Assembly: GCA_026874595.1 (NCBI GenBank)
Contig: CM049318.1
Coordinates: 15,734,241 to 15,798,240 of the forward strand
DNA: 64,000 nt
Direction of reading: 5' to 3'
Origin: Sipunculus nudus
Taxonomy: Eukaryota > Annelida > Sipuncula > Golfingiida > Sipunculidae
Shown: in pieces, positions 48,601 to 61,679 of the stretch
Position numbering within the stretch: the stretch's first letter is position 1
Layout: each line of letters begins with the position of its first letter
Translations under genes and position numbers: made by a program
Notes under the pieces: generated by a model
Told to the model about the DNA's origin: nothing
Database searches by the model: none
Seen by the model: the letters and a program-made list of their open reading frames with translations, nothing else

Positions 48601-49221
48601 CATCCTCTTGGTTTGGAAAAAAGGTATTTATTAAATGCAACACGCTCTGCGCTTCAATACTAATTTGAAACAAAACATCAAATAAGAGTTTAATCCATTC
48701 TATGTAATATATAGAAATGCTGTGGTCAGCCAATTAGCATTCTGCCGTCCGTTTTCCCAAATATGATGACAATGTAAATATATATATATTTATGTGTATT
48801 TTATATCATATGTGTATTTTATATCATTTGTGTATACTACTGAGATGTCCACTGTACCCAGGACCCTATTAAATATCAACTACTATGTTAATTGGTCATC
48901 CTGGTAAAATCATTTTGTATAAGATATATACATTAAATAAACAACAAACCGCTTTGCACTGTTATGTTCCAGTATCGCACGTGTACCACGACCAATCCTA
49001 TTGTGCCCCCGAGGACAATAGGATCAGTGTCAGTCTTTCACATGCTTCGCCGATACGCACAAAGCATAATCTCGTAATCTCGTAAAGTCTCGGCTTTTCA
49101 AACCATGCCGTTGGCTTCATTCTAACCACATTCACCTGATTATAAGGTCGCATCCCGTGAACAGACTGTTGTGAATTTACAGTGTTGAGTTTCTCCAGTG
49201 TTAAATATACATATACATACA

Positions 49222-49222
49222 C

Positions 49223-49285
<63 letters not shown>

Positions 49286-49379
49286 TTATATACAGTGAAA
49301 CCTCGTTGTATCGAAGTTAAAGGGACCCTCAGAAAACTTCGACACACTGGAGAAACTATATATATATATATATATATAT
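49222..49379. repeat. (TA)n tracts around a pogo/Tigger-like terminal fragment
   Basis: (TA)n at about 49222-49281 and 49358-49379. Between them ACAGTGAAACCTCGTTGTAT and CGAAGTTAAAGGGACC (about 49293-49330) resemble a pogo/Tigger terminal inverted repeat. No opposite end was found. Confidence 0.6.
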
Positions 49380-49387
49380 GTACATAT

Positions 49388-50249
49388 TGTTACGGAACCT
49401 AATAACAACAGATCACGTATGACAAGGATAAACCTTGTTATGGACATAAATAAAAAACCATATTTTGTAACACTAGGCAGCGTGAAATGTCTAGGGGAAT
49501 GAATAAAGAAGTCAGTGTTTTTTTTTATAACAAATAATTATAATTTATTCTTAAAACAACACAAACATTACAATACCCTTAATCAATACAATTACACAGT
49601 ATAACAACAGTACAACAGCAATCAATACAATTACACAGTATAATTATAAAGTGTACAGTACCTGGATACACCCACTGTCACAGCAACAACATGTCCTTTA
49701 AAACGTATAATCCAGATGAACAGTTTACATAAATCTTCTCTGAGAATTATAGTCCAATTCAATCACAAAATCAATCTGTTGTAATCCAAAAGTGAAGTTC
49801 TTGTAATAATCCCGAAGCAAACTGGAGACAAGCCGCAATAAATCTGCATAGAGTTCGTAGAATCCCTGACACTAATGCAATAATCGGATAGGTCCAAAAC
49901 TGACTCACACTCTTCTGTGTCCGCTAGAATATTTCTCTCTCCCCCCTTCTGGCTCTAAAACACAGCCCCTATTTATAACTTTTCATCCGAAAATTCTGGA
50001 AACTTCTTTTTCACGAAAAATCGAAATAACCAAACAATATATAATACACACTCCCAAAGAACAACACATGACACGCGCTCATACAGCGCGACCAGCCCAG
50101 AAAGTTCCAGATTAGCATGAGCCTTTCTACACGTCAGACCTCACACGAAGGCCGGCCCGGCTCGCGCGTCTCCCATGGCAGCGGACAATGCTAGCGCTAC
50201 ACAGACACATGTAAGACTGCTGTACACAATAAAGAAGACATCTGTAACA
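49388..50249 (-). mobile_element. Solo LTR of a related Gypsy element (~862 bp)
   Basis: Starts TGTTACGGAACCTAA and ends ACATCTGTAACA on the plus strand, like the Gypsy LTRs at 39065 and 45911. It shares the internal blocks CACTAGGCAGCG, AAATGTCTAGGGG and AAGAAGTCAGTG. TTATAAATAGGGG on the minus strand (about 49970) is a TATA-like box. No coding region adjoins it, so it is a solo LTR from internal recombination. It belongs to a diverged subfamily and is absent from copy 1 of the duplication. Confidence 0.85.
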
Positions 50250-52209
50250 ATTTATGTACAGACATAATAAAGTGCCTGTAAGGTGCCCATCGATTGAGTT
50301 TTTACAGGTTTTTAAATATTTACTCGTGAACCATGGGTAATGAACTCGCAAGATTAATGTGGCCGTCGTTATGGTTCACAACTGTTGTTATTAAGTTTTT
50401 ATTTAAAGAAGGACAGGAATTTTTAACTCTTTTTATATTTAGCTCTTTATTTTTTAGACGGCTACTGTATTCTCTAATTTCTAAATCGTCTTGGCGGTTA
50501 AATATATTGCATTTTTTTACTTCTAAATATTGCTATTCGCCTCAGGAAGGGCTTCTTTATAATTACTGTTAAACTGCTGTGTAGCGATTGAGCAAATCTT
50601 TATTATGATATTAACTGTTATGTAAATATGAATATATAATTTCGAAACTATATGTCGAAATGGCCTTAGTATGAAAAAGAAAATGGGATAATCCTGAACG
50701 GTAGCCATAAACCGTTATTATTGTCCGGCAGCCAGACCTTATTTTAGTTTCTTTGTTTTCATATATTATGGAAGTTTGTCTAAATATCTGGTGCGAAAAT
50801 ATTTTGATTGGAATCGCAATTTGATACACAAGAGATGGGTGGTATTCTTATGTTTAATGGTACATTACCAGCGTGCATTGTACCACTCGTCAGTAACATG
50901 TATTAATGAGTGACATATTGTCATCAATGAAATACAAACTGTCCTCAGATTATATAGTCATTTAGTCAAAGGTTGATTTATAACATCTAAACTAACATGA
51001 GACAACATTTTTGCTGGGGTTTTCCGTTTGTTAGCCTAATGAAACAAACATCCCAAAGGCAAGGCCAGGCAATCCTGCCACCTTGGATGGGCACAATCAA
51101 ACATATGGCAACCGAACAAACACGTTTGGATTCTAGATCCTAGGCCAATTAATTATGAAAGATTTCAGTGACTGAAGCCATTGGTATCATTTGATAAGTA
51201 TATATACTGATAGACCGAGAGGAAAGAATCACATGAACCTATGAAAAATAAGGAAACTTAGAAAAAAATGATATAAAAGCATCATCTCTCTGTCTCTTTC
51301 GCTCTCTCCATTTATATACATTATATAAATTTCCCTTTTTCAATTTCTGGACACAAATACTACAGGTTTTGACATTTGTAATCCGACCCCGGTAGCTAAA
51401 ATTTAGCATCACCTTAAACAATTGAGGTGGTTAGATGTAGCAGATGTAGATGTAGGATTCTAGGCTCCCCAGTACATAGTAAATGTCGACAAAGTTTGCC
51501 GACAGTGCATTTTTGCTAAACATAACAATCCATAGAACAAGCAACGAAGCAAATAGCAGTGGCCCTCCTCTGGGATAGAAAAAATCCTATAATGTTAAAG
51601 AAAATATTATTCCATTCAATCTATATTATGATGAATCAGCTAACCACTTTGATTTAATAGATCTTCCATTGTGGGTCACCTTAACCATGCACTAATTTCA
51701 TGGAAACTAGCCCATTACCTTTGAGTAAATATACTAACAGACAAACCAACCAGATGACCATTCAAGGAAAATATATAGTACCCCGCCACCTGACAGAGGT
51801 ACAATTTTTATATCTGATTTTGTTTCAAGTTTGTGAATATTAGCGGCCTTATAAGCCTTAAGTAACGCAAAGAAACATTTAACAAACGAATAAAGGTCGC
51901 GGAGATTTTAACAAACTGGTTGAAAGAATCAGCACGCTGTATCCACCCATACATAATCAAGACTCTTTTAGGCGCCCCTTGCGTTTTTGTCACGTTGTTG
52001 TTTGCTAACTGGAATAACATTTATAAACTCCTCGGCACAACACATATTTACCTTTTGTTCTTATACATTTTTAATAAGAAGGAATTTTTGCATCGGGGTG
52101 TGTAAAGCTTTTATGAAAATGGTGGTCAGTATGGAAACCAAAACTGAATCCTCCCGAAATGAAGTCACCTCGCTGGTTCCTATAAAAGTGTACAAATACA
52201 CATAGATAA

Positions 52210-52210
<1 letters not shown>

Positions 52211-52258
<48 letters not shown>
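52211..52258. repeat. (TA)n microsatellite just inside intron 2 of paralogue 2
   Basis: Perfect TA run starting a few bases after the donor at 52264, at the same position as the tract in paralogue 1. Confidence 0.95.
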
Positions 52259-52259
<1 letters not shown>

Positions 52260-52264
52260 CCGAC

Positions 52265-53177
52265 CTTTGTATTAGTGCTGCCGATTTTTGCTCCACACTT
52301 TTGATCCTCGCCCAAAATTGCCTGTATAGCCTGTACCGCGTTCCATATTTTCCAGTGTGTTTCACAGTCACATATCGTAACTTTGTGGCACGGTGTGGCT
52401 GATATATACGTGTGATCCAACCATCTGCAAACCACTCTCTGTAGATTCGGGGATAGTGCACGCCAAATATTTCTATATGAGTTCGGTGAGTGAAGTCATA
52501 CGTTAAAATTGCTGTATTTCCATACGTGTGAGTAGGTCCAACCACGCCGACATTTGGTGGGGAATAAGTCCTGAGTTTATGAATAAAGCTCTCTGTCCAT
52601 CCAGATGACGTGAATATCGTGTCATCATTCACTCGATATAAATAATCGGCGCCATCAATGTAAGCCTCCATACAGGCATCGTTCTGTGCCCAAGCAGGTT
52701 TCCCCGAATGAGGCAACTTCACCATTTGTAGGCTTATGTTCCTTGGATCAGCGCAGTTCTTCTGAATCACATCAGTAAACGCCTCGTTAAACAGACGGTA
52801 ACCTTTCATGGTGGACAGGACCGGATCATCAAAATCGAACGCTATGTAAAACTGATAGCTGTACCCCCTGCTTATTGTAGTGCAGAAAGAAGGTAAAAAA
52901 GCAGCAAACATTTCTGCTCGTGCCATGTGTTCTCTACGAGCGTTAAGGCGTGTTCCACGGAAACAAATGCCCATGCACACAGCGATCGATTTTGTGTAAT
53001 AACCTGAACGCGGTTGGTATTTATTGTTGTAGTCATTCTTATTTCGTGCCGGTCCATTTTGGGCTTTGAAATAGAGAACGCTGTAAGCACATGTTGACAA
53101 AACAGCAAGGAGGAAAAGCATCTTCCTTATTCCAAACTGCAGTACTGCTCTGACTGGTCGGTGACCAAGAACATTGA
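52265..53177 (-). CDS. Glycosyltransferase-like paralogue 2, exon 2 (signal anchor and first GT-like domain)
   Basis: Middle exon, 913 nt. The acceptor TTCTTTCTTGCAG precedes 53177. The codon matching Met-22 of paralogue 1 is ATA here, and the frame is open back to the acceptor, which supports a start in the upstream exon. The hydrophobic anchor MLFLLAVLSTCAYSVLYF spans about residues 27-44. The domain has SIAVCMGICFRGT, LPHSGKPAWAQNDA, YLYRVNDDTIF (NDDT at 191-194) and NVGVVGPTHTYGNTAIL. Then WFADGWITRIY follows, where paralogue 1 has WFADDW; the second Asp of this acidic pair is replaced by Gly (GAT to GGT), which could weaken metal binding or catalysis if that residue is used. The exon ends CAA AG|GTCGGT. 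Otherwise intact; full protein about 551 residues. Confidence 0.85.
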
Positions 53178-55972
53178 CTGCAAGAAAGAAAAAAAAAAAG
53201 AAAATAGTTTTATAATGTTATTTTTTTTGTTAGCTTAACAAACAAATGAGCCAGTTATATGACAATATCAACTTAATTTTGGTTTTAAACTGTATTCAAA
53301 TTTTAATAATAGGTTAAAGGAAAGTAATGTATCAGCCCTGTTCATCACTTGTCAATGTACTTACTATATTCACAAATATTTGAAAGCTTTTTGTGAGTAA
53401 GGCGTTTTTCCTCCATTTTGATGGTGAATGAAACATGTTCCTTGTTTCAGAGGGACTAGATAAATAGGTTCCCCTTACCTTTTTTAGGATGCTGGGGGGG
53501 GGGGGATGGGACGACGGTGAGGGGGGTTACCTTCCCCCTCACTAGATTTTTTATTACGGTTGAATAGCGATACAATTTCGTGATCAAGATAATACAGTGT
53601 CTTTATATTTTCCGTAACAATCTCTCGATTATGCATCTCATATTTGGAAAATTTAAGATATATTGCTTCATTTAATCACCATAGCCTTCAGTATATGTCA
53701 ATTTAATAAGGTAAATAAATTTCAAATTTAAATGATAAAATAATCTGATTTTATGGGAGAAATTAGAAAAAAAATTATTTCGTATGAGATGAAAATTAGT
53801 ATAGTTCAACATGTTTAGCAATAACATTATTTATGACAGCCTTTAAAGATTTTAGCCATGAAAACCTGGTGTTTATTGAGGATAATAGGGACAAATTTCA
53901 TCTCTAGAGCTCAGACAAATTCTCCGAATGCCTTAACCTGAACTCTTCTTTATCGGTAGATATATATAATTTTTTTAAAATCTTTATTATGAAATGAACC
54001 TTTAAATAACATAGATTCCTCAGTGTTCTTATATTGCTGTAGGAAATGGTTATGTGAGATCTTTTTCCCATAAACACATTTTTGTGTATTTGCTCTGTTT
54101 TTCAGCTTTGCTTTAAAGTCAAGATATCGTTCGCTTTGACTGGAGGACGAGGGAATATGACAGGTGTGTCGATGAAACATTTTCTGTCATGATAGGATCA
54201 GTGAGTGACACCTCTGTTTTGCAACTATAAAAACAATTCATCGATACGTTCACCATATCGTCAAATATGAAGCTTAAAAATTCAGATAAATCTGATTAAA
54301 CATCGATGCATGAGGTGTCTTTCATCCAAAAGAAAAAAAAATCAGAGGTTTGTTGACAGGAACCGGAAGTATTAAACACAAAGTATCCATATAACTTAAA
54401 TATTTCCTTTCTGAATTGAAAGGACGCCTTGAATACGCTTTTCCAACATAAAGTAGAATATCTGTATATTATTTGGACATGTTTATAAAGTTTTATTATT
54501 ATGAAACGCCTTAACGACAATGAACAATAATTAATCTTCTTTTGTATTTCTGTAACCTGCCCTTAAGACGTTAAACTTTTAGCTACATATAAAAAGCTGA
54601 ATTATAAACATTCTGATGGCAGTGTAAGGATATTCTACCTCCAAATAATGCCAATAACAAGCAATGGAGATACGGTGGATAAAGATAAAAATAAGTTTAA
54701 AATATAAAAAGTGAACATAAAAGTACAGAAGATAACGTAATATCAGTGAAGAATCTGCGATAACCTGACCTGATAAACAACGCTGACAGTCATCAGAATT
54801 AAGACTTTAACAATGCAGCCAAAATGCAAATAGCAAAAAAGGAAATAAGAAATTTCAAAAAGGAGTAACTCTAAGATACAGAAGTAGCAGTATCAAGCTT
54901 TCTTATAAGTTCTAGACCCCTACAAGGATTTCAATTGCATCTGTAACTGACAGAGAGATAAATAAGTCTTGTGGCATTATGTGACCTTTATTATATATTT
55001 CATACATTCACTCTCACAACATAAAATAAACTAGATGTGACTCAACGTATCAGTGACCCTTCATTAAAGTTTCTTAAGTGTTATATTAGGTCATTTTTTA
55101 TCATTTACCATTTTTAACGCTTGTCACTGCACCAAATAAAATATTCTACAAACTTCCATGGAAAAATCATTGTGAATTTTCAGAATATATATTGTCAGCT
55201 ACGATTTATACTGCAGGTAGTAACATATGACAACACACAAAATTTGAAGACATAGATGGAGGTTTCCCTTGACTAAGGGCGTTCAGTTGCTTTTCTGATT
55301 CATGCTCGTATTTCTCTATAGTGTCTGCGAAAACAAGTATAATAGAACTGCGACATTGAGGGGTTTCATGGGGTCCAACCCCAACCCATAGCAAGGTATA
55401 ACATATCAAAAACTAATTTTATCAGTGATGAACTCATCTACTTCCAGCGAAATAGGTTGTGGTCTCAGGAAAGTATTTCCTCCTGTATTTATAGTCATGT
55501 CTTCATGGTAAACATTGTGAGTCATAATGGTGTAATATGTTTTCTAACTAAACATATTAACTAACAGCATAAATAACTATAACTCTGTTGTTGCTTGTAC
55601 AAATAGAAAAATGAAACACAATCCAACTGTGGCATTTAACAGAGGGATCTTGTGGGTACACTTTGTATTAAATATTTATGAATTTAAGCAAATATTTGAA
55701 ATATTTGTATTTAAAAATTGTATGTATGATTATTTCAAATCAAGTCTCCTGGAAATGAAATAAAAATTCTTTTGGCACTTGAATTTTATTTCACACCTTA
55801 TTTATATTTGTGTATTTTATAATAAATCATTTAGATGCAGCTACTGTAACTATTATTATTGAATAATACCGATATGGCTGTAAATACTTTTTTTATTATT
55901 ATGGTATGGCATCCTTTAAATGTTTTCAGTTCTGCATTTAAATGAAAATGCATATTTATCTTGATATATAGG

Positions 55973-56031
<59 letters not shown>

Positions 56032-57400
56032 ACAAATTTATTTGTTGACAATAGTTCTGCACTTAAGATATCATCCGCACACTTAACATTTTAGTGAAGA
56101 ATGTATAGATCATTTTTGATTAATTGATAATAATGAGAAATGATACAATTAACTATTAATACAAACAATGAAGCGCAAAATTGTGAAAATGCTTATATTT
56201 CAAATCACTGAAAAAAAATGAAATTAACTAAAAGTAGACAAACTGTAAATAAAAAGCCTCACAAATATTGGTCAATTAATAGGGATCTTATATGTTGATA
56301 CATTTAATCCACTTCTTCATTACTTTATTTGTTTAATAAATAACGTAAACATCAAATTTATATTTAATGAACTAAGTAAATAGTATATGAACATTTGCTT
56401 TACATCAAAGTAGTAGTATCTACCTTATGAACATGTTTACGATTCCATCCCGCACGAACATGGAATGTTTATCGAAGAGCGAAATCGCTATCTTTAATAT
56501 ACCATCTAGTCCAGGAGGTCGGTTACAAAACACCTATCCAGACAAAAAAGGAGGATTTGCTGGAGTTTCATTTATTATATAGTGTTAAGCAAGCAAAACA
56601 GTGAATAAAACTTGAACAGGAGAGTTTCAACGATTAGTGCATTAAGAATTATTTATGTCAACAGGGTGGTAGTAGGTTGTCACTCCCACCTCGATTCCTA
56701 CAAATAGTAGTCATATATTGACAGCAGCCAATCAAAGCTTGCGCTACGATGACTTAAAATTTCGAAAATTCATAATTAAGGCGAGCATTCAAATTTATCG
56801 ATTTAAATTGTACGTGAATCTAAGAATATCCAGATCCAGATTGTTGAGTGAACAATACACCCGAACATGCAAACAGTACTTGTAGTTGATAGAGAAAAAG
56901 ACAGACCATAGGTTAATTGTCCCTTATTTGACAACTGACTAGCTGTCTTTGATTTAATGTTGTTATATTGATTCCCTTAAAGAACAAGAAATGTTTTGAG
57001 ATGAAAGGAAATATATGTAAAAATTTTTATGCCGGACAGAAAAAAAAATTAAAAAGTTTAAGGTAACCTCTTCCTCTAGGGCATATGGCTTTGCGCCATT
57101 GTCACGATAATTCGGAGACTTGAAATTTCGATTTGCTTAACAATACACAGACGGTTCCAGCAATCCTAGGTCAAAAGGAGAAAATGACTGAATACTGCTA
57201 AACGTGTGTCATAGGTCACATCCGTCGGTTTTACATACAGTTGTATTGAGCCAATTTTAATTTATTTGAATATAAAAGAAAACCTTAAGGCCCTAATATT
57301 GGTTTTAGTTAAGCGAAAACGCTATATATACACACACACACACACATATATATGTATATTTACATAATCAGATGCCCAGTTCAAGCATAAAGAAACTCAC
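53178..57400 (-). other. Intron 1 of paralogue 2 (~4.2 kb)
   Basis: Donor T|GTGAGTT (57401/57400), acceptor TTGCAG|TC (53178/53177), phase 1. It contains a G-rich run near 53491-53505, (TA)n at about 55973-56027 and a (CA)n/(TA)n tract near 57330-57360. No other gene seen. Confidence 0.65.
55973..56027. repeat. (TA)n microsatellite
   Basis: TA run with one A insertion, in intron 1 of paralogue 2. Confidence 0.9.
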
Positions 57401-57422
57401 AATTATCTATCAAAGACGCCAT
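57401..57422 (-). CDS. Glycosyltransferase-like paralogue 2, exon 1 (start codon)
   Basis: A 22-nt exon, MASLIDN plus the first base of a Phe codon. Kozak-like CAAGATGG start; donor GTGAGT. Splicing to 53177 gives an open join (MASLIDN-F-NVLGHRPVRAVLQFG…). The size, phase and first residues match paralogue 1. A second in-frame ATG lies 48 nt upstream (57470) with no stop between, so a start 16 residues earlier is possible here. Confidence 0.75.
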
Positions 57423-57700
57423 CTTGAATAATATAACCTCTCCTAATGCCTTTCGATAGACTAGCGCCATACATTAAGCACCTGTACTCTGTCACTCATT
57501 TCCCGAGAGGAAAATGGGTCATATGCTGTCTAAACACTGATAGGTTGTTGTAGCGTTGTAACATATTCATATGTTAAGATAGCACGTGATCGAGTGGAAA
57601 GTTTAAAAAAAGTTCAGAGGCACCTCCCATGAACAGGATATGAATATAAACAGGTAAACGTTAAATTTTTGTATATGAAAAGAGAAGATACGTGAAACCT
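57423..57700 (-). promoter_or_regulatory. 5' UTR/proximal promoter region, paralogue 2
   Basis: Homologous to 34647-34900 (blocks TGTATGGCGCT, AAAGGCAT, CACCTCCC, GATATGAATA). It lacks the five-codon upstream frame of paralogue 1. No TATA box is obvious. Confidence 0.45.
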
Positions 57701-59475
57701 TACCATTTTAAGGTAAGTGGTTTTGCTCAGAACTGTTTTTGTTTTCTCATTGAAAATACAGGAGCTGCATGTTGATATCAAGGAGCTCTTGTTAGGAGAA
57801 ATGTTGCATTCTTTAGACTTAAAGCACCGTAGCAGTTACTATAAATTAGTTCATGTCCAAGGTCAATTATATATTTTTCTCTTTGCCGGGATAGCAGTTT
57901 GCTTGCCATTACGCTGACTGTGGATGTTAGACCCAGAGCCGTTTCCGTGATGAAATCTAGTACACATCAGAAATGTTTAATTTTTCAGCCATCAATTGAT
58001 CACCATAAATTTATCACTGATCACATAATAAGAACACTGTCAAAAAATATACACAATCCATTTGATTATGAATATGTATTGAGCATTGGCAAAATATTGC
58101 AATAAAGGTTTTGCTGATATCAGATGATGGAAAAAAGTTTTTAAAGACTATGTAGTGATATTGTTTTTACAACATTAAATTACAAACAGTGCTCAGTAAT
58201 ACTTAATATTAAAAGTTTAAATATGTGATGTGTTCCTTACTAAATAAAAGAAAAACATATGTCGAGGTATTGGCATCTTAGGCTCCCTGGGGATGTATAC
58301 AAAAGATCTCAAACGTTCAAGGTCACGGCTTTGCGTAATCACTATCGTTCCCAAGCTAATGTTTCTTTAAAGGATTGTATAAACATACACTTTTTGTTAC
58401 TTTGATTAAACAAACAAAACATGTTTTCTTATATGTATTTGGAGCTAACTGGCATGCTTACTATCCTTGACCAAATTTTACTATATTAAAAAGAATCTAC
58501 ATATTGTGAAATATTTTTGTTTTATCTTAGTCATTGTCTAATTGCTGACATCCATGATCATGCGTCATTATCCCACTGATAATGCAGATTTTTTATAATT
58601 ATAAAATGAACTCGCATATAAATGACAATATGTGATCTGTATTATAAACTGATGTACCATTTTACAATAGAACAAAAGTTATAAAAACTGCGGAAATATT
58701 TTAAGCCTGACCACAGACTTTAATGATTTATTGCTCCATGGAATACTACTTAAATACAAGAAAATAGGTATGTACCGTTCAATGTATATTTCTCCAGCCT
58801 TTGCGACTAGAATAAATACAATGAATATTGCTATAAAATTGCTAAATGTGCCATGCATGTTAAATCCTAATGAATTCATGTGATAGATTTCCGTAATGTG
58901 TCGTTCCTCAGAATATGAATATATATTGACAAAAACATAAAGTGACACAGGACACCCAGATATCCTATTCTAATTTCAACGAAAACTGTAACAACCTGCC
59001 ACAATCAGACACAACCGCCATTTTCTTCCTATATGTCCTTTACTCGTGTGTTCCTTGAAAGTGGTCAGTAATAAAATTGCTGGATCTACTTAAGTTTGCT
59101 TGGATTACCAGGGGCCGTTTAGGTTATCTGCCCGTCAACCCAAGCAAATGTTTATATCGGTGCGTGAACTGATCAAATATAACAAAAGTGAAAGGAAAAT
59201 CGATAGGCTAAAGGTTGGATTGATAAGGCATGTAGTGTAACAATACCATCTTAGTAATAAGGGTTTATAAAAGTTTGTTAAGACATGACATTAGACGTTA
59301 AACATTAAATTATCAAGGGAAATGATGCATTGTGGGATTGTTAGAGAATAGAGAAGACATCTGCATATCATAATAGATCTTATTATTTGAATATGAGGCT
59401 TATATTAATAATGTTTATAAAAAAGAAAGCAATATCTAGAATAATCATATCAATTTTAGCCTGCAGATATGATAA

Positions 59476-61560
<2,085 letters not shown>

Positions 61561-61569
61561 ATTAAATTA

Positions 61570-61640
61570 TGGAGCAGCTCAGTTGACTTTCTGAGCCATA
61601 GGGATTGCCCCTTGCCCGCTGTCTGTTTATCTTTCTGAGC
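61570..61640 (+). repeat. Degenerate copy of the repeat start
   Basis: AGCTCAGTTGAC followed by CTGAGCCATAGGGATTGCCC and CTTGCCCGCTGTCTG parallels the first part of the following array (AGCTCAGCTGAC…CTGAGCTATAGCGATCAC). It is an older copy of the same family. Confidence 0.55.
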
Positions 61641-61679
61641 AGAACTTATGACGGAAGAGCCTGACTAAAAACTATTTTT

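Larger units (their letters stand above)
47287..52264 (-). other. Intron 2 of paralogue 2 (~5.0 kb)
   Basis: Donor AG|GTCGGTAATA (52265/52264), acceptor TTTCAG|A (47287/47286). It holds a (TA)n at the donor, a solo LTR (49388-50249), (TA)n tracts near 49222-49379 and the inverted 110-bp block near 48505-48600. A 77-codon frame at 48165-48398 has no recognisable similarity. Confidence 0.65.
37320..59475. repeat. Segmental duplication, copy 2 (~22.2 kb with insertions)
   Basis: Collinear with 22735-36635; see the anchors listed for copy 1. It is enlarged by a ~0.6-kb unknown insert (about 38100-38750), the Gypsy element (39065-45911), and a ~1.75-kb stretch (about 48740-50510) that contains a solo LTR. 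Without these it is about 13 kb. Copy 1 in turn has extra sequence at about 27-30 kb. Confidence 0.85.
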
